From: Alphaproteobacteria bacterium | GTDB lineage: Bacteria > Pseudomonadota > Alphaproteobacteria > Caulobacterales > Aquidulcibacteraceae | Assembly (NCBI GenBank): GCA_018969015.1 | Contig: JAGWZE010000029.1 | Location: 1-45,866 of the forward strand | DNA: 45,866 nucleotides | Direction of reading: 5' to 3' | Part shown: positions 6,874-15,808 of the stretch, one piece after another | Layout: every line of letters begins with the position of its first letter | Numbering within the stretch: position 1 is the first letter of the stretch | Position numbers and translations under genes: made by a program | The notes under the pieces: generated by a model | The model's input: the letters and a program-made list of their open reading frames with translations, nothing else | What the model was told of the DNA's origin: nothing | Databases searched by the model: none

Positions 6874-8076
6874 ATGCGGATTCAAAAGCGCACCGTCGAT
6901 GCCATTTCGGCCACCGACAAACGTCAGTTCTATTGGGATGACGACCTCAAAGGCTTTGGCCTTCGCGTCGAGCCCACTGGGCTCAAAAGCTACGTCGTCC
7001 GATATCGAGCCGACGGCGGAGGACGCAATGCGCCCCTCCGCCAGGTGCTGATCGCCCGCCATGGTGAGATGACGCCCGAACAAGCGCGAAAGGAAGCGGA
7101 GCGACTGCTCGGCAGTGTGCGGCTCGGTGAAGATCCCGGCGCACGCCGCGCGGAAGCGCGCGCCTGCGTGACGCTCCGCGACTTGATCGCCGAGTTCCTC
7201 GACAATCACGTCGACGCAAAGCGGAAGGCGGCGACACAACGTCTTTATCGTCAGGTTTTGGAGCAGCATGTCGCGCCAGCGCTCGGCACGCGACGAGCCG
7301 CCGACATCAAGCGAACCGACATCGCGCGCCTGCACGCCAAGATGCGCGAAAGCCCCTACCAGGCCAACCGCATGCTCGCGATCATGGGTTCGCTCTACGC
7401 CTTCAGCGAGCGCCGCGCGTTTACGCCAGAAGGGTTCAATCCGGCGCGGAAGATCGAGCGCTACCCGGAGGCGCGACGCGAGCGGTTCCTGCGCGGCGAA
7501 GAACTCGAACGGATCGGGCACGCAATCAGAGCCGCGCAAGCGGGCGATGCGATCGATCCAAAACGCCCCGGACGAAAGGCTGGGATCACACTCTATGCGG
7601 CAGCGGCTTTGCGCTTGCTGATGTTCACCGGATGCCGGGTCAACGAGATTCTGAAGCTCCGCTGGGACGAGTACGACCGGGAGCGCGCATTGCTGCTGCT
7701 GCCAGACTCCAAGACCGGACGGAAGACAATCGTGCTCAACAGTCCAGCAGTGACTGTGCTCGATGCTCTCGCTTCGGAGAAAGACAACCCATACGTCATC
7801 ATCGGCGCCAAGGCCGGTACGCATCTGACCGATCTCGATCGCCCGTGGCGGATTGTGTGCGCTCACGCTGGGATCGATGGCGTGCGGATACACGACCTGC
7901 GCCATACCTTCGCGTCTGTCGGCGCCGGAGCGTCGCTTGGATTGCCGATCGTAGGAAAGCTGCTCGGACATACGCAGGCTTCGACCACGCAACGGTATGC
8001 CCACCTCGACGCAGATCCACTCCGGCAGGCCAGCAATCTGATTGCGACACGAATTGCTTCAGCCCTAGGCGACTGA
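6874..8076 (+). CDS. Tyrosine-type site-specific integrase (DUF4102 type)
   Basis: This 400-aa enzyme would integrate and excise a genomic island at a tRNA gene. The N-terminus (about residues 1-85, FYWDDDLKGFGLRVEPTG...SYVVRYR) is the arm-binding DUF4102 domain of P4/prophage-type integrases. Residues about 100-190 form the SAM-like core-binding domain, and the C-terminal catalytic domain is complete: Arg255 (TGCRVNEIL), the beta-hairpin Lys in LPDSKTGRKT, His340-x-x-Arg343 (HDLRHTFAS), His366 (LLGHTQ) and nucleophile Tyr375 (TTQRYAHL). ATG 6874 is preferred over GTG 6862 because it follows GGTGGGGGCG. The adjacent tRNA-Lys 3' half is its likely attachment core. All catalytic residues are present, so the enzyme should be active. 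Confidence 0.92.
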   Translation: MRIQKRTVDAISATDKRQFYWDDDLKGFGLRVEPTGLKSYVVRYRADGGGRNAPLRQVLIARHGEMTPEQARKEAERLLGSVRLGEDPGARRAEARACVTLRDLIAEFLDNHVDAKRKAATQRLYRQVLEQHVAPALGTRRAADIKRTDIARLHAKMRESPYQANRMLAIMGSLYAFSERRAFTPEGFNPARKIERYPEARRERFLRGEELERIGHAIRAAQAGDAIDPKRPGRKAGITLYAAAALRLLMFTGCRVNEILKLRWDEYDRERALLLLPDSKTGRKTIVLNSPAVTVLDALASEKDNPYVIIGAKAGTHLTDLDRPWRIVCAHAGIDGVRIHDLRHTFASVGAGASLGLPIVGKLLGHTQASTTQRYAHLDADPLRQASNLIATRIASALGD

Positions 8077-8164
8077 ATGACATGCCACCGCCGCAACTGT
8101 CATCGCTGGGTGGCCCTGATCCCCAGGCCGCGAGCGCATCAAGACTGTTTCCGTGACAAACTGA

Positions 8165-8180
8165 TTCTACGATAGGAAAA
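8165..8180. promoter_or_regulatory. Operator-like site before the XRE-cupin gene
   Basis: TTCTACGATAGGAAAA matches the site at 31621 (TTTTCCGATAGGAAAA) in 14 of 16 positions; the right arm and the centre are identical and the left arm is degenerate. It lies 30 bp before the regulator start, as expected for autoregulation. It is the weakest of the five copies. Confidence 0.6.
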
Positions 8181-8209
8181 TAGTTCAACGGCTCGGACAG
8201 GTTTTAACC

Positions 8210-8938
8210 ATGGCGAAAAAGGCCCTTCCCCTGCGTTCGCAACGACTTTCGGACCCGCCCCCACCGAAAGCCGCGACCCGCACGCCCGTCCGAACGCCCG
8301 TGGCCACGCCCAAAGGTCCGGAGCCCATCATCCCAGCCGTTCCCGAACCGATGCCGCTCGGGGTGCGCATCCGGCGGTTGCGCCAAGAACGCGGCTGGAA
8401 GCTCGCTGAACTCAGCGCACGTAGCGGCATCGCGATCTCAACGCTTTCGAAAGTCGAGACGGGCGCCCTTTCGCTGGCCTATGACCGCCTTCTCAAGGTC
8501 GCGAACGCGTTTGATCTCGGACTGTCGGAGTTTCTGGCCCCTCCCCAATCGGAAGCGAAAGGTCCAGCCCAGACGGGGCGGATCAGCTTCGCCAGATCTG
8601 GAAGCGGCGCGCAGGTCGTCACCCCCGGATACAACTACCACTACCTCTGCGAGAATCTCCGCCTCAAAAGCATGGTGCCAATCCTTTCGGAGTGCACGGC
8701 GCGGTCTCTCGACGAGTTCGGCCCTCTGCTTCGACATGACGGCGAAGAGTTCACGTTCGTTGTGAAGGGACGGGTGCAGTTCTTGAGCGAGTTCTACGGC
8801 CCCGAGGTGCTGGAAGAGGGCGAAGGGGTCTACATCGATAGCCGCATGGGACACGCTTATCTCAACGCGGGACCGGGGCCGTGCTGGATCCTGTCGGTCA
8901 ACTACTCGCCTGCGAAAGCGGGGACCGACCCAAGCTAG
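8210..8938 (+). CDS. XRE-family regulator with C-terminal cupin sensor
   Basis: This 242-aa protein has three parts. An unusual Pro-rich, probably disordered leader covers about residues 1-48 (PPPP, TPVRTPVATPKGPEP). An XRE helix-turn-helix follows at about 49-105 (LGVRIRRLRQERGWKLAELS, then SGIAISTLSKVETG). The last part is a cupin_2 domain at about 150-235 (HDGEEFTFVVKGRVQFL, GEGVYIDSRMGHAYLNAG). This is the MerR-independent XRE-cupin architecture in which the cupin binds a small metabolite, often an amino-acid or sugar derivative, and changes DNA binding. It is the only transcription factor visible in the catabolic region, and a copy of the repeated palindrome lies in its promoter. It is therefore the prime candidate to control the whole locus. 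It converges on lpd with 8 bp between the stops. Confidence 0.9.
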   Translation: MAKKALPLRSQRLSDPPPPKAATRTPVRTPVATPKGPEPIIPAVPEPMPLGVRIRRLRQERGWKLAELSARSGIAISTLSKVETGALSLAYDRLLKVANAFDLGLSEFLAPPQSEAKGPAQTGRISFARSGSGAQVVTPGYNYHYLCENLRLKSMVPILSECTARSLDEFGPLLRHDGEEFTFVVKGRVQFLSEFYGPEVLEEGEGVYIDSRMGHAYLNAGPGPCWILSVNYSPAKAGTDPS

Positions 8939-8946
8939 GTTGAGGC

Positions 8947-10347
8947 CTAGGCGGACTGCCGCGGCAAGTCCGTGCACGTGCCCAGCGCCACCTCCGCCGT
9001 CAGTCCGATCGTTTCACCGAGCGTGGGATGGGCGTGGATGGTGTGGGCGATGTCGAGCCGGTCGGCGCCCATCTCGATTGCAAGACCAGCTTCCCCGATA
9101 AGATCGCCAGCGTGGGCGCCGACGATGCCGGCGCCGATCACACGGTCCGTCTCCTGATCGAAGATCAGCTTCGTCACCCCGGCCGTCGCGTTGCTCGCGA
9201 GGGCGCGGCCGGACGCCGCCCACGGGAAGCGGGCGACCCGCACGGCGCGACCGGCGGCGCGCGCGCCTTCTTCCGTCTCGCCGACCCAGGCAATTTCCGG
9301 TGCGGTATAGGCGACGCCGGGGATCACGCGCGCGTCGAACGCGGCCTTCTTACCGGCGATGACCTCGGCGGCGACGTGGCCTTCGTGTGTGGCCTTGTGC
9401 GCGAGCATTGGCGCGCCGGTGACGTCGCCGACCGCGAAGATGTCGGGACGCGCGGTGCGGCGCTGCGCGTCGACGGCGATGACGCCGCGCGTATGGTCAA
9501 GCCCTGCGGCCTCGAGCCCGATGCGATCGCCGTTGGCGATGCGACCGGCGGCGACAAGCACGAGATCGTAGACGCCCTCGCCCGCGGCCTTGCCGGCGAA
9601 GCGCACGTGAACGCCGTCCTTGCGCGCTTCGGCGGCGGCGACCTGCGTGTCCAACCAGACATGATCGAGCCGCGGCGCGTTGGCCTTGCGCCAGATCGCC
9701 ACGAGGTCGGCGTCCACGCCCGTGAGCAGTCGAGGTCCCGCCTCGACCACGTCGATGCGGGCGCCGAGCGCGCTGTAGATCGTCGCCATCTCGAGGCCGA
9801 TCACGCCGCCGCCGACGACCAGCATACGTTTGGGGATCGAGGGCAACGCGAGCGCCCCGGTGGAATCGACGATGCGCGGGTCGTCCGGAAACACGTCGAG
9901 CTTTGCGGGACGCGAGCCGACCGCGATGATGCAGCTGCGGAATGTGAGCGTCTGGGTCGCGCCTGCCGCTTTGACGGCGATCTCGCTGCGACCGGTGAAC
10001 GTCCCCTCGCCCGCGATCACCGTGACGCCGCGCTTTTTCGCTAGATCAGCGAGCCCGCCCGTGAGGCGTCGCACGACGCCGCCGACGTGCGTCCGAAGCT
10101 TCGCCAAATCGATCTTGGCTGGCGCAAAGGCGACGCCATGCGCGGCAAGCGCCTCGGCCTCTTCCTTGATGGCCGCGACGTGCAACAGCGTCTTGGACGG
10201 GATGCAGCCGACATTGAGGCAGACGCCACCGAGCTGCGCCTCGCGCTCGATGAGCGCCGTGCGCAGGCCGAGATCGGCGCCGCGGAACGCCGCCGCATAG
10301 CCGCCGGGGCCGCCGCCGAGGACGATGAGATCGTAGGGGTCGTTCAT
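8947..10347 (-). CDS. lpdA: Dihydrolipoyl dehydrogenase (E3)
   Basis: This 466-aa FAD enzyme re-oxidises the dihydrolipoyl group of the E2 subunit with NAD+. The FAD-binding GGGPGG is at residues 11-16, the redox-active disulfide is Cys43-Cys48 in GGVCLNVGCIPSK, the NAD-binding VVGGGVIGLEMA is central, the second FAD motif reads DIFAVGDVTG, and the interface pair His440/Glu445 lies in HAHPTLGE. Length and motifs fit the family with nothing missing. It is the last gene of the nine-gene unit, 2 bp after aceF. A dedicated E3 next to its E1 and E2 suggests a self-contained 2-oxoacid dehydrogenase complex rather than borrowing the housekeeping one. Confidence 0.95.
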   Translation of the reverse strand: MNDPYDLIVLGGGPGGYAAAFRGADLGLRTALIEREAQLGGVCLNVGCIPSKTLLHVAAIKEEAEALAAHGVAFAPAKIDLAKLRTHVGGVVRRLTGGLADLAKKRGVTVIAGEGTFTGRSEIAVKAAGATQTLTFRSCIIAVGSRPAKLDVFPDDPRIVDSTGALALPSIPKRMLVVGGGVIGLEMATIYSALGARIDVVEAGPRLLTGVDADLVAIWRKANAPRLDHVWLDTQVAAAEARKDGVHVRFAGKAAGEGVYDLVLVAAGRIANGDRIGLEAAGLDHTRGVIAVDAQRRTARPDIFAVGDVTGAPMLAHKATHEGHVAAEVIAGKKAAFDARVIPGVAYTAPEIAWVGETEEGARAAGRAVRVARFPWAASGRALASNATAGVTKLIFDQETDRVIGAGIVGAHAGDLIGEAGLAIEMGADRLDIAHTIHAHPTLGETIGLTAEVALGTCTDLPRQSA

Positions 10348-10349
10348 GG

Positions 10350-11630
10350 CTAAAGGATCGCGCGGCGGAAATCGGCAAGCGTCGCCGCGACGTGCCCCAG
10401 GAAGCGCGCGGCGGCGACGCCGTCGACGACGCGGTGATCCCAGGAGAGCGAGATCGGCTGAATGAGCCGCGGCGCGAAGGCCGCGCCGTCCCAGACGGGC
10501 TCGATGCGCGAACGCCCAGCGCCGAGGATGGCGACTTCCGGAGCGTTGATGATCGGCGTGAAGCCGTCCCCGCCGACGCCGCCGAGCGACGAGACGGTGA
10601 AGCAGCCGCCCTGCATCTCGGCCGCGGTCAGCTTGCCGTCCCGCGCCCGGCCCGCAAGGCGCGCCAGTTCTTCGGCGATCTCGCGCAGACCTTTGCGATC
10701 GCAGTCGCGGATGACCGGCACGATGAGCCCGGCGGGCGTATCGACGGCGACGCCGATATGGACGTAGTCCTTTTCCACGAGGTCCGGCCCGTCGAGCGAG
10801 GCGTTGAAGCGCGGATGGGCGCGCAGCGCCGCCGCCGCCGCCTTCACGAGAAACGCCACCATCGTGAGCTTCGGGCCGCCGCCCTCCTCGTTCACGCGCT
10901 TGCGGAACTCCTCGATGTCGGTGACGTCGGCGCGATCGAAGTTCGTGACGTGCGGAATGACGCGCCAGTTGCGCGCCAGATTGGCGCCGGCGAGCTTCTG
11001 CACGCGCGTGAGCGGCGTGCGCCGGATGGGGCCATAGGCGGCGAAGTCCACATTCGGCCAGGGCAGTTCATCCGATGCGGCCGGCGCGCGACGCGGCCCT
11101 TCGGCGGCCAGCGCCTTCACGAAGGCCGTCACATCCTCGCGCAAGATCCGGCCTTTCGGGCCGGTGGCGCGCACCTGACCAAGCGGCACGCCGAGTTCGC
11201 GGGCGAACGCGCGCACGGACGGCGTGGCGTAGGCGTCCGCGGGATCGCCCGAGGCGACGGGCGCCGACGGCGGCGCGGGTATAGGCGCCGCCGCGGGCGC
11301 GGGAGGCTGCGACTTCTCTGGAGGCGCTGACGCTGCGGTGGTCGTTGGCGTCGCGGCCGGCGACGCCGCGGGAAGCGATGCGGACGCATCAACGCCCGCA
11401 AGCTCCACGACGGCCAGCGGCGTGCCTTCGGAGACGCGCACGCCCAGCGCGACGAGCAGCTCGACGACGCGGCCCTCCACGGGCGACGGCACTTCCATCG
11501 CCGCCTTGTCGGACTCCAGCGTGAGCAGCGGCGCGTTACGGCGCACGACGTCGCCTGGCTTCACCAGCAGTTCGATGACGGGCACGTCGGCGTAGTCGCC
11601 GAGATTGGGGGCGAGAACGGTGTGTCGCAT
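10350..11630 (-). CDS. aceF: Dihydrolipoyllysine acyltransferase (E2)
   Basis: This 426-aa core subunit has a single lipoyl domain at residues 1-75 (lipoyl Lys42 in LESDKAAMEVPSP), an Ala/Pro-rich linker at about 80-130, a peripheral-subunit-binding domain at about 133-170 (ATPSVRAFARELGVPLGQV) and a catalytic domain with His399-x-x-x-Asp403 in SWDHRVVDG. It accepts the acyl group from E1 and passes it to CoA. E. coli AceF carries three lipoyl domains; this one carries a single one, as in many related complexes. It starts 9 bp after aceE. Because the E1 partner may prefer pyruvate or 2-oxobutyrate, acetyl-CoA or propionyl-CoA are both possible products. Confidence 0.92.
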   Translation of the reverse strand: MRHTVLAPNLGDYADVPVIELLVKPGDVVRRNAPLLTLESDKAAMEVPSPVEGRVVELLVALGVRVSEGTPLAVVELAGVDASASLPAASPAATPTTTAASAPPEKSQPPAPAAAPIPAPPSAPVASGDPADAYATPSVRAFARELGVPLGQVRATGPKGRILREDVTAFVKALAAEGPRRAPAASDELPWPNVDFAAYGPIRRTPLTRVQKLAGANLARNWRVIPHVTNFDRADVTDIEEFRKRVNEEGGGPKLTMVAFLVKAAAAALRAHPRFNASLDGPDLVEKDYVHIGVAVDTPAGLIVPVIRDCDRKGLREIAEELARLAGRARDGKLTAAEMQGGCFTVSSLGGVGGDGFTPIINAPEVAILGAGRSRIEPVWDGAAFAPRLIQPISLSWDHRVVDGVAAARFLGHVAATLADFRRAIL

Positions 11631-11639
11631 GGGTAAGCC

Positions 11640-14282
11640 TCAGCGGCGCCAGGGGTGGTCGCGCGTCGGATCGACGCCGAGCGCGGCGATGGCCTTGTCG
11701 ACGACCGCGCGCTTGATCGCGCCCTCGTCCGCCAGGGCCGCCAGCGCAGCAACCACGATCGATTTGCGATCGACCTCGAAGAAGTCGCGCAGCGCGGCGC
11801 GCGTATCGCTACGACCGAACCCGTCGGTGCCGAGCGCGAGCAGGCGCGCGGTGACGTAGGGCGCGATGAGATGCGGCAGCGCGCGGACATAGTCCGTCGC
11901 GGCCACGATCGGCGCATCGCCTTCGAGAAGGCTCGCGACGTGGGCGCGGCGCTTGGCGCGGCCGAGCAGGTTTTCGCGCTCGACCTCGCGGGCGTCGCGG
12001 GCGAGTTCGGTGTAGCTCGTCGCGCTGAAAACCTCGACGGCGACGCCGTAGTCCGCCTCCAGAATGTCCGCCGCCGCGACGACTTCCGGCAGGATCGCGC
12101 CGGAGCCAAGGAGACGCACCTTCCCGCTCTCGCCGCGCAGCTTGTAGAGGCCCTTTACGATGCCCTCCGCGGCGCCCTCGGGCATGGAGGGCTGCGCGTA
12201 GGACTCGTTCATCGCGGTGAGATAGTAGAACTCGTCGATCTGGTCCTCGAGCATGCGGCGCGCGCCGTGATCGAAGATTACCGCGGCCTCATAGGCGTAG
12301 CCCGGATCATAGGCGCGGCAGTTCGGCACCGTGGAGGCGACGAGCAGGCTCGATCCGTCCTGGTGCTGCAGGCCTTCGCCGCCCAGCGTCGTGCGCCCTG
12401 CCGTCGCGCCGATCAGGAAGCCGCGCGAGCGCTGGTCTGCCGCCGCCCAGATCAGATCGCCGACGCGCTGGAAGCCGAACATCGAGTAGTAGATATAGAC
12501 CGGCAGCAGCGGCAGGCCGTTGACGCTGTAGGAGGTGGCCGCGGCCGTCCAGGACGAGATGGCGCCGGCTTCGTTGATGCCCTCTTCGAGAAGCTGGCCG
12601 TCCTTCGCCTCGCGGTAGGACAGCATCGATCCGGAATCCTCCGGTTCGTAGAGCTGCCCGGCTGGCGCGTAGATGCCGATCTGGCGAAACAGGCTCGCCA
12701 TCCCGAATGTGCGCGCTTCGTCGGCGACGATCGGCACGATGCGCGGCCCGAGCGTCTTGTCCTTGAGGAGGCCCGTCAGCATGCGGACGAGTGCGACGGT
12801 CGTGGACATGTCCTTGCCGTCGGCCTCGAGCGCAAAGCGCGCATAGTCCGGCAAGGCCGGGACGGCGAGCGGTGGGCCGATGCGACGGCGCTTCGGCACA
12901 TAGCCGCCCAGCGACTCGCGGCGCGCACGCAGATAGTCGAGCTCGGGCGAGCCCGCGTCAGGCTTGAAGAAGGACAAATTCTCGACCTGCGCATCGGTCA
13001 GCGGCAGATCGAACCGATCACGGAACGCGATCAGCGCCTCTTGATCGAGCTTCTTGGCCTGATGCGAGGTCATGCGCGACTCGCCCGCGCCGCCCATGCC
13101 GTAGCCCTTCTTCGTCTTGGCGAGGATAACCGTGGGCTTGCCCTTCGTCTCGCTCGCAAGCTTGAAGGCGGCGAAGAGCTTCTTGAAATCGTGCCCCCCG
13201 CGCTTGAGGCGATCGATGTCGGTCGCCGACATGTGCGACACGAGCGCCCGTGTCTCGGGATCCTCGTTGAAGAAGTGCGCCAGATTGTAGGAGCCGTCCT
13301 TGGCGCCCAGCGTCTGATATTTGCCGTCGACGGTTTCGGCGAAGCGACGCAGGAGCGCGTTGGCGCGATCGCGGGCGAAGAGTTCGTCCCACTCGGAGCC
13401 CCACAGCACCTTGATGACGTTCCAGCCGAAGCCACGGAATACGGATTCCAGTTCGGGAATGATCTGGCCGTTGCCGCGGACCGGGCCATCGAGCCGCTGG
13501 AGGTTGCAGTTAACGATGAAGGTGAGGTTGTCGAGCCCCTCGCGCGCGGCGAGCGACAGCGCGCCGAGGGATTCCGGCTCGTCCATCTCGCCGTCGCCGA
13601 ACACGCCCCACACGCGCCGACCATCCGTGTCTTGAAGACCGCGATCGCGCAGCACGCGCCACAGGCGCGCCTGATAGATCGCGTTGATGGGGCCGATGCC
13701 CATCGAGCCCGTCGGGGCCTGCCAAAACTCAGGCATCAGCCAGGGATGCGGATAGGAGCAGAGGCCCGGACCGCCGATCTCCTGTCGATAGCGCGCGAGC
13801 TGGTCTTCGCTGAGGCGGCCTTCCAGAAACGCGCGGGCGTACACGCCCGGCGCCGAATGCGGTTGGAAGAAGATCAGATCGCCCTTCCCGTCCGCGTCGC
13901 CGCGGAAGAAATGGTTGAAGCCGACCTCGAAGATTTCCGCAGCCGAGGCATAGCTCGCGATATGACCACCGAGCTCGCCGTGCGCCTGGTTCGCGCGCAC
14001 GACCATCGCCAGCGCATTCCAGCGCATGATCGCGGTCAGGCGCTCCTCCAGCGCGAGATCGCCCGGATAGGCCGGCTGTTTCTCCAACGGGATCGTGTTG
14101 CGGTACGGCAGATAGGCCTGCCCCGCGTCGAGAACGCCCGTCTCTTTCGCACGGCGGTCAAGCGCCGTGAGAACAGCGCGCACCCGCTCCGGGCCGCCGT
14201 GACGCGCCAGCGCGTCCAGAGACTCCAGCCAATCGGCAAGTTCGGCGTCATCGGCGGGGTCGCCGCGATAGGCGATGGTCAT
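11640..14282 (-). CDS. aceE: Homodimeric pyruvate dehydrogenase-type E1 (AceE/MdeB-like)
   Basis: This 880-aa thiamine-diphosphate enzyme decarboxylates a 2-oxoacid and acylates E2. It aligns end to end with E. coli AceE as I recall it: GGHIASYASAAEI, SPGVYARAFLEGRL-type segment, the ThDP motif GDGEMDEPES...NCN, VADEARTFGM, and the tail LGTDGFGRSD. Two active-site segments differ from the E. coli sequence. QGHISPGVY is here QPHSAPGVY, and GLQHEDGHSH is here GLQHQDGSSL. Similar variants occur in 2-oxobutyrate-type homologues (MdeB), so the substrate may be pyruvate, 2-oxobutyrate or both. It starts 1 bp after the isomerase-like gene. Alphaproteobacteria normally use a two-gene E1 (PdhA/PdhB), so this is probably an extra, acquired complex. 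Confidence 0.9.
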   Translation of the reverse strand: MTIAYRGDPADDAELADWLESLDALARHGGPERVRAVLTALDRRAKETGVLDAGQAYLPYRNTIPLEKQPAYPGDLALEERLTAIMRWNALAMVVRANQAHGELGGHIASYASAAEIFEVGFNHFFRGDADGKGDLIFFQPHSAPGVYARAFLEGRLSEDQLARYRQEIGGPGLCSYPHPWLMPEFWQAPTGSMGIGPINAIYQARLWRVLRDRGLQDTDGRRVWGVFGDGEMDEPESLGALSLAAREGLDNLTFIVNCNLQRLDGPVRGNGQIIPELESVFRGFGWNVIKVLWGSEWDELFARDRANALLRRFAETVDGKYQTLGAKDGSYNLAHFFNEDPETRALVSHMSATDIDRLKRGGHDFKKLFAAFKLASETKGKPTVILAKTKKGYGMGGAGESRMTSHQAKKLDQEALIAFRDRFDLPLTDAQVENLSFFKPDAGSPELDYLRARRESLGGYVPKRRRIGPPLAVPALPDYARFALEADGKDMSTTVALVRMLTGLLKDKTLGPRIVPIVADEARTFGMASLFRQIGIYAPAGQLYEPEDSGSMLSYREAKDGQLLEEGINEAGAISSWTAAATSYSVNGLPLLPVYIYYSMFGFQRVGDLIWAAADQRSRGFLIGATAGRTTLGGEGLQHQDGSSLLVASTVPNCRAYDPGYAYEAAVIFDHGARRMLEDQIDEFYYLTAMNESYAQPSMPEGAAEGIVKGLYKLRGESGKVRLLGSGAILPEVVAAADILEADYGVAVEVFSATSYTELARDAREVERENLLGRAKRRAHVASLLEGDAPIVAATDYVRALPHLIAPYVTARLLALGTDGFGRSDTRAALRDFFEVDRKSIVVAALAALADEGAIKRAVVDKAIAALGVDPTRDHPWRR

Positions 14283-14283
14283 G

Positions 14284-15798
14284 TCAGTCCTTCAGATACC
14301 GAACGTGGAAGCCAAGCGCCGCGCTCAATGCGGCGAGTTCCTCAAGGATATCGCCGTAGCACACAGCGACGTGGTTGCTCATGAAATGGGTCATCATCGT
14401 CGTGCGTCCCAGTCCCATGTCCGTGATCATGATCGGCCACTCTGGAGTCGTGCCCGCCCAAACGTCGGCGAGCTTGCCGCGCGGCAAACGAACGACCTCA
14501 CCTGCCCCGATGTCCATCACAGGGCGGCCGTTATCGAGCCAGGCCCGCGCCCAGGTGACGGATCCGGGCAGACTTTCGCCTGCGAAACTTCCGCCTGGCG
14601 TCGGAAAGTATTGCGCCGGCTGACGCCAGGAATGCACGCCGCGCAAGGTGTCCGGCTCGTGGTTGAACGCAAACGCGCCGGCTGATCCGGAGTTCAACAG
14701 CACCCAAAGATAGCGTCCTTCGTACTCGAACCCCCAGCGGACGTCATGGAAAGCGACGCTCTGGTGGAGCCCCTTGGCGAGCAAAAGCCTCTTCATCAGC
14801 TCCATGGGGATGACGTTGCCTTGGTCGGCTTCGGTCGCGTCGACGACCGTATCGCCATTGCTTTCGGGCCGGCAGGTCGAGTTGAAGAGCCCCTCGGCGA
14901 AATCGGACGGCGGGCGCTCGTGAATAAGGCCGAGCTGGTACTGCCAGCCGATGCAGTCGGCGCCGAACTCCTGAACCAGGTCGAGGACGGCGAGGTAGTC
15001 CCGCAATTGTTCGCGCGTCGAGGCCTCGGTGAAGTCGGGCGCTGCGGCGGTCTCCCAGTGAAACGTCACACCGCGATCGACGACGAACCGAAAGGCGTCC
15101 TCGATCCGGCGATCGCTCACACGACGCCCGTAGTCGAGAATCCAGGCTTGATCGACCTTGTGCTCGAGGAAGCCGACTTGATGGAGCGTGCGCGCGCCGA
15201 AATAGCCGTTCGTCATTCCCATGGACGTGTCGCCGAGCATCAGAACGAGGGGCCAGTTCTCATGCAGCTCCGCGTGAACACGATCGGCGATGGCGGCAGC
15301 GGCGGCGGAAACGGGCGGCGGCGGTTTGACCGCGGAGGTGTCGTCGACGATGCGCCCCGTCCGACACCACTCGTCGAGCCTCGCCATCATGAAGGGGTCT
15401 TGCGTCCAGTCGTCGGCATCGGTCCATGCCCGTGCGTGCGCCCGCCCCTCCGCTTGAAGGCAAGCGCCCGTGTTGAGAAGGCCGACCAATCCAGGAAAGA
15501 CGCCGGAAAAATTGGACATCATGAGCAATGGATTGGTCTTTCCGATCACCCCATCCACAGTGTGCGGACCATAGACCCAATGCGTGAAGAGCCCGATCAT
15601 AGGGTCTTGAATGGGGCGCAGATGGGTCACCGCTTCGTCCGGGCGCGTGATGAATGGCGCGACACGATAGCTGCGCCGGCCGAGGCGTGTCAGTGCGCGT
15701 TCCAGTTGGGCATTCGCCTTTTCAAGCAGCGGAAGAGCGAGGGCATTGGGCGCGGACCGGTAATCGCCCGGCCGGAAGATGGCGATGGGATCAGACAC
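14284..15798 (-). CDS. FucI/AraA-type sugar isomerase-like protein
   Basis: This 504-aa protein resembles the L-fucose/L-arabinose isomerase fold, which interconverts aldoses and ketoses with a divalent metal. Candidate metal ligands are Glu323 in VVDATEADQGN, the Asp of VAFHDVRWG about 30 residues on, and a His near the C-terminus in MSNHVAVCYGD. The N-terminal domain (HWVYGPHTVDGVIGKT, LVGLLNTGACLQ) looks like the substrate-binding part of the family. There is no signal peptide, so it is cytoplasmic. It sits directly after an FGGY kinase of the ribulokinase kind, the usual partner of such isomerases. The sugar cannot be named from the sequence; fucose, arabinose and less common aldoses are possible. 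The superfamily is fairly sure, the activity is inferred. Confidence 0.7.
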   Translation of the reverse strand: MSDPIAIFRPGDYRSAPNALALPLLEKANAQLERALTRLGRRSYRVAPFITRPDEAVTHLRPIQDPMIGLFTHWVYGPHTVDGVIGKTNPLLMMSNFSGVFPGLVGLLNTGACLQAEGRAHARAWTDADDWTQDPFMMARLDEWCRTGRIVDDTSAVKPPPPVSAAAAAIADRVHAELHENWPLVLMLGDTSMGMTNGYFGARTLHQVGFLEHKVDQAWILDYGRRVSDRRIEDAFRFVVDRGVTFHWETAAAPDFTEASTREQLRDYLAVLDLVQEFGADCIGWQYQLGLIHERPPSDFAEGLFNSTCRPESNGDTVVDATEADQGNVIPMELMKRLLLAKGLHQSVAFHDVRWGFEYEGRYLWVLLNSGSAGAFAFNHEPDTLRGVHSWRQPAQYFPTPGGSFAGESLPGSVTWARAWLDNGRPVMDIGAGEVVRLPRGKLADVWAGTTPEWPIMITDMGLGRTTMMTHFMSNHVAVCYGDILEELAALSAALGFHVRYLKD

Positions 15799-15808
15799 GA
15801 TGGCCTCC

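Noticed and set aside
11655-14384. A 909-codon open frame on the plus strand opposite aceE
   Set aside because: It is the shadow of aceE in GC-rich DNA: Arg/Ala-rich with no domain, no ribosome-binding site, while the minus frame is a full AceE.
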